Source: WM-3-3 sp041660045 (GTDB taxonomy: Bacteria > Pseudomonadota > Gammaproteobacteria > Methylococcales > Methylomonadaceae). From it: a DNA stretch of 64,000 nt. Where the stretch lies: positions 62,001-126,000 of the forward strand of contig JBAZXA010000002.1 in the NCBI GenBank assembly GCA_041660045.1, read 5' to 3'. The notes under the pieces were generated by a model. The model was given only the letters and a program-made list of their open reading frames with translations. It made no database searches and had not been told where the DNA came from. Position numbers and translations under genes: made by a program. Positions within the stretch are counted from its first letter, which is position 1. Each line of letters begins with the position of its first letter. Shown here in pieces: positions 53,289-63,173 of the stretch.

Positions 53289-54410
53289 GTGAGTAAAAAA
53301 GTAGCATTAATCACAGGAATTACTGGCCAGGATGGTTCTTATCTGGCCGAGTTTTTATTGGAAAAAGGCTATGAAGTTCATGGCATAAAGCGGCGATCAT
53401 CACTTTTTAACACGCAACGGATTGATCATATTTATCAAGATCCACATATTAATGATCCTAAGTTTTATCTGCATTATGGGGACTTGACCGATAGTTCAAA
53501 TTTAACCCGTATTTTAAGTGAAACTAAGCCTAACGAAGTTTATAACTTAGGTGCAATGAGTCATGTCGCCGTTTCCTTTGAGTCGCCAGAATATACTGCA
53601 GATGTTGATGCAATTGGAACTTTGCGTCTTCTGGAGGCTATACGCTTTTTAGGCATGGAAAAAACGGCACGGTTTTACCAGGCGTCAACTTCGGAACTCT
53701 ACGGCTTAGTGCAGGAAATCCCGCAAAAAGAAACCACGCCATTTTATCCCCGTTCACCTTATGCTGTTGCTAAGCTTTATGCCTATTGGATTACGGTTAA
53801 TTATCGTGAATCCTATGGTATGTATGCCTGTAATGGCATACTCTTTAACCATGAGTCGCCTCGTCGTGGTGAAACTTTTGTAACCCGCAAAATTACACGT
53901 GGGCTTTGCAACATAGCAATGGGTCTTGAGCAGTGTTTGTATATGGGTAATTTAGATTCGCTAAGGGATTGGGGGCATGCTAAAGATTATGTGCGTATGC
54001 AATGGATGATGTTGCAACAAGAACAGGCTGAAGATTTTGTGATTGCAACAGGTGTTCAATATACCGTGCGCCAATTTATAGAAATGTCAGCCCAAGAACT
54101 TGGCGTCAGTATTCGTTGGTCTGGTAAGGGTGTTGAGGAAAAAGGCTATGTTGCCGAAATAAATGGCGACAATGTGCCAGGGTTCACGCTAGGCCAAAAT
54201 ATTGTCGCTATAGATCCACGTTATTTTAGGCCAGCAGAAGTCGAAACATTATTAGGAGACCCTAGTAAAGCTAAAGAGAAGCTGGGTTGGGTTCCACAGA
54301 TTACCTTGCAAGAACTGATTTGTGAAATGGTGGCTTATGACCTTGAAGAAGCTAAAAAACATGCACTGCTAAAAAATCAGGGCTATAACGTTTCTGTAAG
54401 CCGAGAATAA
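53289..54410 (+). CDS. gmd: GDP-mannose 4,6-dehydratase
   Basis: Makes GDP-4-keto-6-deoxymannose from GDP-mannose, first step of GDP-L-fucose (or GDP-rhamnose/perosamine) synthesis. The start is GTG at 53289, preceded by AAGGGAG (53278-53284); a TTG at 53256 is in frame. The 374-residue product has the NAD(P) loop GITGQDGS (10-17), the catalytic TSELYG region near 134-139 and YAVAKLYAYW near 157 (YxxxK). Family length is about 370. It begins a two-gene unit with fcl, 3 bases apart. Confidence 0.93.
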   Translation: MSKKVALITGITGQDGSYLAEFLLEKGYEVHGIKRRSSLFNTQRIDHIYQDPHINDPKFYLHYGDLTDSSNLTRILSETKPNEVYNLGAMSHVAVSFESPEYTADVDAIGTLRLLEAIRFLGMEKTARFYQASTSELYGLVQEIPQKETTPFYPRSPYAVAKLYAYWITVNYRESYGMYACNGILFNHESPRRGETFVTRKITRGLCNIAMGLEQCLYMGNLDSLRDWGHAKDYVRMQWMMLQQEQAEDFVIATGVQYTVRQFIEMSAQELGVSIRWSGKGVEEKGYVAEINGDNVPGFTLGQNIVAIDPRYFRPAEVETLLGDPSKAKEKLGWVPQITLQELICEMVAYDLEEAKKHALLKNQGYNVSVSRE

Positions 54411-54413
54411 ATC

Positions 54414-55388
54414 ATGATTAGTAAAGCAAAAAAAATCTTTTTGGCTGGGCACAGGGGAATGGTGGGCTCTGCGATCTTAAAGCAATTAACTGAAACAGGC
54501 TATAGCAACATTGTAGTCCGCACGCACGCTGAATTAGATTTAACTAATCAATTGGCGGTTACTGACTTTATGCAACAAGAAAAACCAGAGCAAGTCATTT
54601 TAGCAGCGGCAAAAGTTGGCGGAATTCATGCTAATAATGTTTTTCCAGCTGAATTTATCTATCAAAATATAATGATGGAAGCTAATCTTGTTCATCAGGC
54701 CTGGAAGTCTGGTTGTCATCAGTTACTTTTTTTGGGCAGCTCATGCATCTATCCAAAATTTGCGGAACAGCCCATGTCAGAAAGTTCGCTACTGACAGGT
54801 ACTTTGGAATCTACCAATGAACCATATGCTATCGCTAAAATAGCTGGTATTAAGTTATGTGAATCATATAACCGGCAATATGGAACAGATTTCCGTTCGG
54901 TAATGCCGACCAATCTTTATGGGCAAAACGATAATTTTCACTTAGAAAATAGTCATGTTATCCCCGCAATGATTCGAAAATTTCATGATGCTAAAGTGTC
55001 AGGGTCAAAATCTGTGACGCTTTGGGGTACGGGGCAAGCAATGCGAGAGTTTTTGCATGTCGAGGATATGGCGGCAGCTTGTTTATATGTAATGGAATTA
55101 GATAAGGAGGCCTATAAATCCTGTACTGATCCCATGCTTTCGCATTTAAATGTGGGTACCGGTGTGGACGTTACTATTAAGCAATTGGCAGAAATTATCC
55201 AACAAGTCGTCGAATTTAAAGGCGAGATTATTTGGGATACTACAAAACCAGATGGAACACCTCGTAAATTGATGGATGTAGGTAAATTAAATTCTTTGGG
55301 GTGGCAAGCAAACATTTCACTTAATGAGGGTTTACAGAATACTTATCACTGGTTTCTAGAGCAGCAAGCAGAGTTTAAGGATCAATAA
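54414..55388 (+). CDS. fcl: GDP-L-fucose synthase (fcl/WcaG)
   Basis: Epimerase/reductase that converts GDP-4-keto-6-deoxymannose to GDP-L-fucose with NADPH. The 324 residues show the Rossmann loop AGHRGMVGSAI (11-21), GSSCIYPK near 106-113, and YAIAKIAG near 138 with the YxxxK pair. It follows gmd with a 3-base spacer. Together they supply donor sugar for the fucosyltransferase at 61621-62595. Confidence 0.92.
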   Translation: MISKAKKIFLAGHRGMVGSAILKQLTETGYSNIVVRTHAELDLTNQLAVTDFMQQEKPEQVILAAAKVGGIHANNVFPAEFIYQNIMMEANLVHQAWKSGCHQLLFLGSSCIYPKFAEQPMSESSLLTGTLESTNEPYAIAKIAGIKLCESYNRQYGTDFRSVMPTNLYGQNDNFHLENSHVIPAMIRKFHDAKVSGSKSVTLWGTGQAMREFLHVEDMAAACLYVMELDKEAYKSCTDPMLSHLNVGTGVDVTIKQLAEIIQQVVEFKGEIIWDTTKPDGTPRKLMDVGKLNSLGWQANISLNEGLQNTYHWFLEQQAEFKDQ

Positions 55389-55426
55389 GAGTGTGGTTCT
55401 CGCCAAATTAGCAATTTATGCCTTTA

Positions 55427-55446
55427 AGTCCCACCGAGGTGGGACT
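55427..55446. terminator. hairpin between convergent fcl and wcaI
   Basis: AGTCCCAC (55427-55434) pairs perfectly with GTGGGACT (55439-55446) around a CGAG loop. No immediate T-run follows on the plus strand, but T and A residues lie 8-14 bases further. It may end both transcripts. Confidence 0.55.
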
Positions 55447-55459
55447 GGTTCTATATTTT

Positions 55460-56710
55460 TTAGCTAATAACGTTCACTCGACTAGACAATTCGTTAACCA
55501 ATTTATTCAATACTTGGTCTTTTTGTAGATTATCCAAAGCATATTGGCGCGCAACCAAGTTATAAGACTGTTTTGGTTGAATGGCTAATTCATGCATCAT
55601 GAGTTGTATGTTTTCGGCTAAAGCGGCAGCATTTTCAGGTTCAATACAGCGGGCAATACCTGGAAATTTTGAGCATAATAAGCCCAGTTCAGTATTAACT
55701 TCCGCTGTGATTATGCTATTGCCGCCAACAGAAAGTATGCTGGTTAATTTAGATGGCAATACTGCATCGGCGGCACCTTTTTTTTGGATAACTAAATGGA
55801 TGTCCGCTAAAGCCATTAATTGAGGCAGGTCTTCATAGGCTTGTAATGGATAAAACACAAGGTTTGTTAACGCTAACTCATCAGCTTTTATAATTAGATT
55901 ATCTAAAGCGGCACCGCTGCCGACCATTAAAAAGAGCAGATTGGGCTCGCTTTTCAGCCTATCCGCGGCTTCCAATACGATTTCTAGACCTTGTTTTTTT
56001 CCCATATTGCCAGAGTAAAGAATTATTTTGGTAGATTCTTCAATGTTCCATAATTCTCTAAACTTATTTGAGTCTGCTGCAGGTGAGAGAAAATCTGTAT
56101 CAACCCAGTTGGGGAAAAAAAATGTTTTACTTGGAACCCCCAATTTTTCTTCAGTTTTTTGCAACATGCTATAAGATATACTGGAAATCACATCAAACTT
56201 TCGCATAAACCAGTGCTCAATAAAGCCTGCAAATTTTGCAATAAGCCCTGTTTTACCTAAACCTAAACCCAACATTGCATCTAGCTCAAAATCCTGGATA
56301 TGTAATAGGCTTTTACAGCGACGTAATTTACTAAATAAAATCGCGCCAGGTACACAAAAAAACGTGGGTTCAATACAAATTATAAGGTCAGGCTTCCAAA
56401 GCCATTGCTTAAAAATCATTGGAAAACTAAAAAAAGCAAAACTAGCCAAATGTATTAATCGGGTTAAGGTCTTGGGCTGTTTGGGGACAAATAATGGGAT
56501 ACGCATTACGGTAACGCCATTGAGTTGTTCCGTTTTATATTGCCAACTGTGGTAATCCACGCTGACTTGCCATTCAGGGTAATAAGGTGGTGCACAAATA
56601 ACCCGGATATCATGGCCATTGGCCGTAAGCCATTCACACATTTCACCTGAATATTTGCCTATTCCTGTCAGTTCAGGTGCGTAGTTTAAGCCGTAAAATA
56701 AGACTTTCAT
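55460..56710 (-). CDS. wcaI: WcaI-like glycosyltransferase (GT4)
   Basis: A 416-residue sugar transferase of the GT4 family, matching colanic-acid WcaI by the start MKVLFYGLNYAPELTGIGKY and the PPYYPEW segment near 41. GT4 signatures are ILYSGNMGKKQGLEIVLEAA near 240 and the E-x7-E-like region near 315-345. It probably adds a sugar, likely fucose in the classical system, to the lipid-linked polymer at the cytoplasmic face. It is the last gene of the leftward glycosyltransferase series. Confidence 0.82.
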   Translation of the reverse strand: MKVLFYGLNYAPELTGIGKYSGEMCEWLTANGHDIRVICAPPYYPEWQVSVDYHSWQYKTEQLNGVTVMRIPLFVPKQPKTLTRLIHLASFAFFSFPMIFKQWLWKPDLIICIEPTFFCVPGAILFSKLRRCKSLLHIQDFELDAMLGLGLGKTGLIAKFAGFIEHWFMRKFDVISSISYSMLQKTEEKLGVPSKTFFFPNWVDTDFLSPAADSNKFRELWNIEESTKIILYSGNMGKKQGLEIVLEAADRLKSEPNLLFLMVGSGAALDNLIIKADELALTNLVFYPLQAYEDLPQLMALADIHLVIQKKGAADAVLPSKLTSILSVGGNSIITAEVNTELGLLCSKFPGIARCIEPENAAALAENIQLMMHELAIQPKQSYNLVARQYALDNLQKDQVLNKLVNELSSRVNVIS

Positions 56711-56724
56711 GAGCCCATTTTAGA

Positions 56725-57642
56725 TTAATTGAGTTGTAAACCGGTTAATTTTGCTAGGCGTGCAATTTTTTCTTCTTTAGAGGTTGCGCCAGCTAATATC
56801 CTCTCTGCCTCTAAGCATTTTAAATCAACTAAACATCTGTACCACAAGCCTTGCATAAAGTGGTAAGCAAAGCCCTCAGGGCCATCCATGAAGCCTAATC
56901 TGAAAATATAGCGATAAATAAAGTAAAATACAGGCCTAATAAAGAGGGGTAACTGGTTATAGATGGCCTCTTTCACAAAGCGTTTAATTTTGGCTTGGCC
57001 ATTATCTGTATTTGAAATTGACTCGTCTCGACTAAACAATTGGTGCTTTTGATTTATGACGTCAATCATTTCACGGCTTGCGTAGCGATTATGTTTATCT
57101 ATAAACCAGGAAATAGTATTTAAGTTGTCGTCAACAAAGTTGCCATTAAAGATAATAGAGTTACCAGAATGTAATACGATGTGCTCATCCATCCAACGGC
57201 TTTCTATATGAGCACTTCCAGTTTTCCAAATACGTAAAAGGTTTAATGGATAGCGGTCGCCATGTTTAATCCATCGGCCTAAAAAATAGTGTTTTCGCTT
57301 TAAATAAACTCCATTGATATCGTGAGCTAAGTTTGGAAGCCTTTGAAGTATTTCCGCTATTAGCGGCCGTTCAAGATATTCGTCAGCATCCATGCGCATA
57401 ACCCATTGAGTTTTTATTGGGCAATTATCTAGGCCCCACTGAAATTGGTCAGCATAATTTTTCCATGGACGTTGGAAAACTTTAGCACCTAAAGCCTCTG
57501 CTAGGTCAACGGTATTATCAGTAGAGAAAGAATCAATGATATAAATTTCTTTTGAGATTTCTTTTAGGTTTACGATGCATCTTTCGATATGCAGGGCTTC
57601 ATTGTGAGTTAAAATTATGACTGCTATTTCAGGCTTAATCAT
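56725..57642 (-). CDS. glycosyltransferase family 2 (WaaE/KdtX-like)
   Basis: A 305-residue GT2 enzyme. The N-terminus EIAVIILTHNEALHIERCI and the metal-binding MRMDADEYLE near 97-106 are diagnostic; SFSTDNTVDLAEALGA (38-53) is the family's nucleotide-sugar strand. Donor and acceptor unknown. Its first codons overlap the acetyltransferase stop by 8 bases, indicating translational coupling, and it precedes wcaI by 14 bases. Confidence 0.85.
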   Translation of the reverse strand: MIKPEIAVIILTHNEALHIERCIVNLKEISKEIYIIDSFSTDNTVDLAEALGAKVFQRPWKNYADQFQWGLDNCPIKTQWVMRMDADEYLERPLIAEILQRLPNLAHDINGVYLKRKHYFLGRWIKHGDRYPLNLLRIWKTGSAHIESRWMDEHIVLHSGNSIIFNGNFVDDNLNTISWFIDKHNRYASREMIDVINQKHQLFSRDESISNTDNGQAKIKRFVKEAIYNQLPLFIRPVFYFIYRYIFRLGFMDGPEGFAYHFMQGLWYRCLVDLKCLEAERILAGATSKEEKIARLAKLTGLQLN

Positions 57643-58231
57643 TGTATGAGTTTCTAATTAGTCTTGATTTGATGGCTTTAGCGGGGTTGCCTGTGTACAC
57701 TTGCCAAGCTTCTAAATCTTTAAATGCGACTGCCCGTGCACCAAGTACAGCCCCTTCATTAATGTTTACGCCAGGGCCAACAAAGGCTTCCGCACAAACC
57801 CAAGCATCTTTGCCAATAGTGATTGATTTGGCAAATAACTTAAAATCTGGATCGTTATAATCGTGTGAACCAGTACATAAATAAGCGCCTTGAGAAACAA
57901 TTGCGCGCTCATATAGGATAATCCTACCTTGAGAATAACAAATAACATCATTGGCTAGGCATGCATAGTCATGCATTACTAAATTCCAAGGTGCCCATAT
58001 TTTTACTTTTGGATAAATATGGCAATGTTGACCTAACTGTGCACCAAAACACCTAAGAAGAAAAACACGCCAACCATGAAAAGGCCTAGGTGTAAAACGG
58101 AAAAAAAACAGATATGTTATATCCCAGAATACCCTTAGAATCCTATTTTTTAAAGTAAAGCTTGCTCCGGCAAGTCGTTCTTTAGGGAGAATGTCTAATT
58201 TTTCGGTCATATAATTTGTTTGGCAGTACAT
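57635..58231 (-). CDS. WcaF-like hexapeptide-repeat acetyltransferase
   Basis: A 198-residue left-handed beta-helix acyltransferase, probably using acetyl-CoA to decorate the polysaccharide repeat unit. The N-terminal FTLKNRILRVFWDITYLFFFR is typical of WcaF-type enzymes. Hexapeptide repeats run from GQHCHIYPKVKIWAP to INEGAVLGARAVA, with YTGNPAKAIKSR at the end. The catalytic His is in TGSHDYN near 121. ATG at 58210 is an alternative start. Gap of 17 bases to the upstream gene. Confidence 0.83.
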   Translation of the reverse strand: MYCQTNYMTEKLDILPKERLAGASFTLKNRILRVFWDITYLFFFRFTPRPFHGWRVFLLRCFGAQLGQHCHIYPKVKIWAPWNLVMHDYACLANDVICYSQGRIILYERAIVSQGAYLCTGSHDYNDPDFKLFAKSITIGKDAWVCAEAFVGPGVNINEGAVLGARAVAFKDLEAWQVYTGNPAKAIKSRLIRNSYND

Positions 58232-58248
58232 TCCATTTTAGTTGTAAT

Positions 58249-59424
58249 TTATTCGCAATGATCTAAAGCTTGCGCGATGTCTTCTATAAATAGGTCATTT
58301 AAGCTAGCAGCTGCCTGGGTAACATCAAAGCGATTAACAAAACAATGCCTTGCTTGTGTTTTAATTTTAGTTTTAGTTTGATGATCCATTTTTTGCCAGT
58401 TAGCAAGTAAATCGATAGTGCCTGTTAAGGTATCGTCAGAAACTAAACCGGCACTATCTTGGAAAATTTCTTGCCAGATATTCACCTTATTGCTGATTAA
58501 CACAGGAAGGGAACAAGATAAAGCTTCGGCAACTACAATGCCAAAATTTTCTTGGTGTGATGGTAAAATAAAGGCTTCTGCAGCCAAATATGCGCCCCAT
58601 TTAAGATCGTCTTTTAACATACCAGGCCACGTGATTTTACTGCCTATTCCTAAGTTGTCGGCCAATTTTAGCAGATCTGATTTCCAGCCAATTTGATCTG
58701 GTCCAGCTATCACCAGTTCGAGGCTTGGATCGTTTTCTAAATTATTGGCAAAGGCCTTAATTAGTAAATCGACGCCTTTTTTAGGGTGGATACGGCTTAA
58801 ATAAAGTATGAAACGCTTGTTTTTTAATTGCGGGTAGGTATCTAAAAAAAGCTTGCGTTGGTACTCAACGTCGCCTATATGCCCAGCAGTGCCAAAATTA
58901 ACAACGGTTTCATTATAGTGGTAATTTGGAAAGGATAATCTAGCTAAGACCTTTTCATCTTCACACGTAAAAAGTACACGTTTGGCATCTCGGAGCACTG
59001 GGTATTCCCCCCATCTCCAGTACAATAATTTTTTAAAATGCTTTAAAGGAAAGTTTTTCTTAAACCAAGGGTCTAGCATACCATGAGTAAATACATAATA
59101 GGGTCGCTTGAGTTTAGTAAGCACTTTATGGGTGGCAAAGCCATGGTATTGCCAGAGCCCGTTAATTATGAAGACATCATAATGCCGATGGTTATCAAGT
59201 AACCATGTCGAAAACTTAGAGGCATAGCCGTATGAACCTAAACTTGGACCTAAGCCATGAGTTTTAATAAGGCATTCTTTTACGTAAGCGGAATTCGGAT
59301 CATCCAAGGATAGCACTTCAACATTATCGCCAACTGGTGTTTTATAAGATGATAATTGTTTGATGCCCTCTATTGGTCCGCCGCCTTCTGGATTAACAGA
59401 CCTAATTATATGTAGAATTCTCAT
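58249..59424 (-). CDS. glycosyltransferase family 4 (1)
   Basis: A 391-residue GT-B transferase. MRILHIIRSVNPEGGGPIEG opens the N-terminal lobe; FILYLSRIHPKKGVDLLIKA near 203-222 and PSHQENFGIVVAEALSCSLPVL near 300 carry the GT4 donor-binding and E-x7-E motifs. Specificity not determined. Its start overlaps the end of the next upstream glycosyltransferase gene by 23 bases, so the two are tightly linked. Confidence 0.85.
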   Translation of the reverse strand: MRILHIIRSVNPEGGGPIEGIKQLSSYKTPVGDNVEVLSLDDPNSAYVKECLIKTHGLGPSLGSYGYASKFSTWLLDNHRHYDVFIINGLWQYHGFATHKVLTKLKRPYYVFTHGMLDPWFKKNFPLKHFKKLLYWRWGEYPVLRDAKRVLFTCEDEKVLARLSFPNYHYNETVVNFGTAGHIGDVEYQRKLFLDTYPQLKNKRFILYLSRIHPKKGVDLLIKAFANNLENDPSLELVIAGPDQIGWKSDLLKLADNLGIGSKITWPGMLKDDLKWGAYLAAEAFILPSHQENFGIVVAEALSCSLPVLISNKVNIWQEIFQDSAGLVSDDTLTGTIDLLANWQKMDHQTKTKIKTQARHCFVNRFDVTQAAASLNDLFIEDIAQALDHCE

Positions 59425-60571
59425 TCGATATTACATTTTTAGAAATGATAGATTTATATAGGGATAAGTACTTTTTAACCATAGACTCAATGCTAAATTG
59501 AGATACATTTAACATATTTGATTGGGTGGTTTTCTCAATTAAGTTTTTATTATTGAGGCTGTCAATAATGATTGTTGCAGCTTGTTCTGGCGCCTCAGGG
59601 TCAATATAAAGGGCTGCTACACCACCTATTTCAGTCATAGGTTCACGATTGCTAGTAAAAACTAAGGCATTGCAGGCCTGGGCCTCAATAATTGGCCAGC
59701 CAAAACCTTCACAAAGTGAAGGGAAAATAAGTGCTGTAGTTAACGAATACAATGCGGCTAATTCTTCAGTTGTGGGTTCCGTTAATTCGATGACACGGTC
59801 ACCTAAATCAAATTGTTGGACAAATTTATTGAGTTCTTCTGTGAATACTTGTCCAGCCATGACCAATTTTAAACTGCAGTTTGGTTGCCGATTTATAATG
59901 TGTTTATAAATTTCGAGGACACCTTTACGGTTTTTGTACCATTGGTTACCGCCAACATGTAATAGAAATTCAGTATTATCTAAAATACCGTATTTTTCTA
60001 ATAAATCTACAGCAATTTCCTTAGGAATCGATTTAAAAGGGAAGTTAAGCCCGTTATGGATTACACTAAATTTACTGTTTGATGGCTGGTTGGTAAGACG
60101 GATAAGGTCTTGCTTTGTGGCGTTTGAAACTGCAGCAATATGGTTGGCAGTTTTAAGGCCAGATAAAATCCATTGTTGTTGCAACCTACCAGTTTTACCA
60201 ACCTGGTTGTGTTGGCTAAACTCACCTAGTGCGCAACGGATAGCCATCATGTCATGACAGGTTACTAAATGGGGATGTGACTTAATGTAAGGCACATACA
60301 TGGCGTTAGAGTGATCGCAAATATGGATAATTTCAGCCCACTGTGCGCACTTTTTTAAAATAATTGGAAATAATAAATATTTATCTAAATACCCTAGCCA
60401 TTTCCCCAAACCCTGGCTAGTTGACTTAAAATACTTACCAAAAATTGCCGTTGGTTTACATGTTTTGACTTCATTGCCTTGTTGCCTAAGTTCTTCTTCT
60501 AAGCAGCTAGCAAATTTTTGCATGCTAAATTGCTTATCTTTTTCGTAATTACCGACGAGCAAGATTTTCAT
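59402..60571 (-). CDS. glycosyltransferase family 4 (2)
   Basis: A 389-residue GT-B transferase. The ATG at 60571-60569 is chosen because it overlaps the TGA of the upstream acyltransferase as ATGA, a common coupling; a longer frame to 60613 exists. GT4 motifs are FLLHVGGNQWYKNRKGVLEI near 203 and FPSLCEGFGWPIIEAQACNALV near 291. The sugar is unknown. It follows the hexapeptide acyltransferase gene. Confidence 0.85.
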   Translation of the reverse strand: MKILLVGNYEKDKQFSMQKFASCLEEELRQQGNEVKTCKPTAIFGKYFKSTSQGLGKWLGYLDKYLLFPIILKKCAQWAEIIHICDHSNAMYVPYIKSHPHLVTCHDMMAIRCALGEFSQHNQVGKTGRLQQQWILSGLKTANHIAAVSNATKQDLIRLTNQPSNSKFSVIHNGLNFPFKSIPKEIAVDLLEKYGILDNTEFLLHVGGNQWYKNRKGVLEIYKHIINRQPNCSLKLVMAGQVFTEELNKFVQQFDLGDRVIELTEPTTEELAALYSLTTALIFPSLCEGFGWPIIEAQACNALVFTSNREPMTEIGGVAALYIDPEAPEQAATIIIDSLNNKNLIEKTTQSNMLNVSQFSIESMVKKYLSLYKSIISKNVISNENSTYN

Positions 60572-61188
60572 TTTATTTTTTCGTTCGTCTTTCGTTTTGG
60601 GATACCCGTCCATGCTTCAAAAGGGGCAAGCCAGTGCACTGTGACATGTGATAATTCTTTTAAAGTCCGTTCCTTGATGATACGTGCAGGGTTACCGGCG
60701 GCGACCTGAAAAGGGGGGACGTTTTTTGTGACAACTGAACCTGCACCAATGACAGCGCCTTTGCCAATAGTAACACCAGGGAGAATAATACAAGCGGTTG
60801 CAATCCAAGCATAGTCTTCTATAACAATAGGTGCACTGATTTGACTCCAATCTTGGCAATTTATGTCGTGGCTGGCGGTCAGTAATTTACAGCCATCATT
60901 GATAATGACATTATTACCAACAATAATCTTGTCATGTAAGGCTAAGTGTACGTTGCGGCCAATAAAACATTCATTACCAACTGTCAAATTGGTTAACCGA
61001 CCTTGTAGATCCGCCTCGCCGATAACCGAAAGGGTACCTATTTTTACACCTTTGCGGATAAGTTGGGCATTCTTTAATAATATGCGCGCCAACCCCCTAA
61101 TATGAAATAACCTTTTAGCCCAGGCTTTACCCCAAGCATGGGTAAATAGTTTGGGTTTAGTACGGTTTTTTATAAGGTAAAGGAACAT
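60568..61188 (-). CDS. hexapeptide-repeat acyltransferase (WcaF/maltose-acetyltransferase-like)
   Basis: A 206-residue left-handed beta-helix enzyme with repeats from IGTLSVIGEADLQG to IGKGAVIGAGSVVTKNVP. The catalytic His is in LLTASHDINCQDW near 104-116, and AGNPARIIKER near 185 is the usual end motif. It probably acetylates a sugar in the nascent polymer. It is the first gene of the leftward series, so its promoter probably lies in the gap 61189-61620. Confidence 0.83.
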   Translation of the reverse strand: MFLYLIKNRTKPKLFTHAWGKAWAKRLFHIRGLARILLKNAQLIRKGVKIGTLSVIGEADLQGRLTNLTVGNECFIGRNVHLALHDKIIVGNNVIINDGCKLLTASHDINCQDWSQISAPIVIEDYAWIATACIILPGVTIGKGAVIGAGSVVTKNVPPFQVAAGNPARIIKERTLKELSHVTVHWLAPFEAWTGIPKRKTNEKIK

Positions 61189-61620
61189 TAGATGGGTTAT
61201 GTTTTATTGATGATAGTATGTTATGGGGTTAAATATACGTCAATTCTATTACAAATATATTGCAAATAAAGCTTATATATTAACATTGGCATCTATTGAA
61301 TCTGCTGATTTATACTTTTCATAGGCCAATATTTCTTATTATTTTTGGTTTTTTCTTTTCCCTAGAAAAGAGACGGCAAGCTCAAAGGTGCGTTATTAGT
61401 AGTGACGCCTTGTTTTAGCCTATTTATTTTAATGCCATTGTATTGAATTGGTCTTGTTTTAATCAAATATACGGGTTTTAAAATTTATAATCAGGCACTG
61501 AACTCAATTTTAGATTTTCAGTATCGTTTTCCTTTATCTATTTGGGGCTTATTTTTTTGTTAATAATACAAATTAGCTTATTATAATTAATAAATTATTG
61601 AATATAAAAGATAATGTCTG
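61189..61620. other. 432-base AT-rich intergenic region
   Basis: No gene or clear signal seen. It lies between the hexapeptide acyltransferase and the GT10 gene, both leftward, and probably contains the promoter of the downstream glycosyltransferase series. Confidence 0.35.
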
Positions 61621-62595
61621 TTATTTTAGAATAGTGTTAATTCTTTCAATTACTTCATCTATAGGTTTTTTTCCAGAATTCTTTAGAAACAATACTTCTT
61701 GATTGTAGGTATCAATACATTTATTCATACGTTCTACCCATTCAGAGTATGACATTGTTTTCAAATAATTGCATAGATCTTCCGGGGAAAGGAAAAGTGA
61801 AGCATCTATAAAAGACTCGTGTGGGAAAGTTTCATATATAGAGCTATTTTCCCCCCAATATACTGGGAGTGAATAGGCAATAATTGATTGCCAAATTTTC
61901 TCTGTTACATAATATGGCCATATAGTGTTTTCAATAGAAACATTGAATCTATATTTAGAGATAAGGTCAATTTTTCTTATCCACCAAGGCTTAACGTTGC
62001 TACCATTGAATCCAGATTCCTCAATAGCTATTTCTCCCCAACCCTTTCCAGCAATATCGCATATCCCCATGTTAAAACCTGCCATGGCAATATCTTGGCG
62101 AATTTTAGTGGCATCGACATTTATGGAGTTAACAATGTAATCAAAATTGGATAAGTCTTTTTTTTCAAAAATGGCAGATAGTATTTTTCTTTTTTCAAAA
62201 TTTTCTTCAGTTATTATAGTTTGGGAGCGTTCCATTTCTTGGTTATTTATGCCTAGATTATTTGATTCATCATAATGATAACTACCCAAAAAATGGTTGT
62301 TGTGCCAAAACACGTCACCAGTGAACACATTAAAGACATTAATTTGCTTACCAAAAAAACCTTTTATTATCTTCTCGTCTGTACTGTCATATCTAGGTTC
62401 ATGTGTCCATATTATTACCTTACTAAAAGGAAAAAATAATGTTGCAAGTCGGGCATTTTTTTGATTTCTACATATAATCAAGTTATTATCGAAAATACTT
62501 CCTTGTACATAACCATGTCGAATAAGTTCACTAATAAGTTGTGAATTGTTAAAAGGGCAATAATTTGAGCGAAAGCAGAAAAATTTATATGTCAT
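61621..62595 (-). CDS. GT10-family fucosyltransferase (alpha-1,3/4-fucosyltransferase-like)
   Basis: A 324-residue transferase whose C-terminal half carries the GT10 pattern: SKYRFNVSIENTIWPYYVTEK near 214-234, then QSIIAYSLPVYWGENSSIY, the GDP-fucose-binding region. The N-terminal part (FCFRSNYCPFNNSQLISE) is less conserved. GDP-fucose is expected from gmd and fcl, so the product would be a fucosylated branch on the polymer or another glycan. The gene is strikingly AT-rich relative to its neighbours and flanked by 432- and 578-base gaps, suggesting separate acquisition. Confidence 0.82.
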   Translation of the reverse strand: MTYKFFCFRSNYCPFNNSQLISELIRHGYVQGSIFDNNLIICRNQKNARLATLFFPFSKVIIWTHEPRYDSTDEKIIKGFFGKQINVFNVFTGDVFWHNNHFLGSYHYDESNNLGINNQEMERSQTIITEENFEKRKILSAIFEKKDLSNFDYIVNSINVDATKIRQDIAMAGFNMGICDIAGKGWGEIAIEESGFNGSNVKPWWIRKIDLISKYRFNVSIENTIWPYYVTEKIWQSIIAYSLPVYWGENSSIYETFPHESFIDASLFLSPEDLCNYLKTMSYSEWVERMNKCIDTYNQEVLFLKNSGKKPIDEVIERINTILK

Positions 62596-63173
62596 AAAAA
62601 TTTAATTTAATTCGAGTTAAAAACAATTCAATAAAAATTGAACCTGTTGTCCTGCTTTTTAAAAGTTACGAAAGAGCAACTAACTCTTGATATAGATTTG
62701 AAAATACTAATTTTCTTTCTTGACTCTATTGTGGACTGAAGTTAAGGTTTTGATCAAGAAATATAGCTCTTAAGTTTTGTATTTATCAATATGACAAAAA
62801 ATGATAATTAAATTTATTTAATATACTAGCTTGTTAGGTTCGCTGTAGGTGAATTGTATGTATGAATCCCGTTATATATTTGCTAAGCCCATATCAATAT
62901 TTTTGTTAAACTATTTAGGATTATTTATATGGCAGGACGCGTTATAAATTTTAGTCTGTTAAGATTATCAGATATAAAATTTTATTTGTTTCTTTTGAAT
63001 TAAGATTTTTACTAAACAAATAGGTTGTGAATGGGATTGTAGCGGTTTAAGCGCATGGTAGGATTTTTTTATGTAGGTTATCTCGGCTAATATTTATACT
63101 GCCTTATAGGGACTAAAAAAGGTATTGCATTAGTTTTCTTTGTGTTGAGGGAGGTACTCGAAAAAATATATTA
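62596..63173. other. 578-base AT-rich intergenic region
   Basis: No conserved gene, RNA or mobile-element end recognised on either strand. It may contain the promoter of the GT10 gene and the end of the next glycosyltransferase transcript. Confidence 0.35.
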
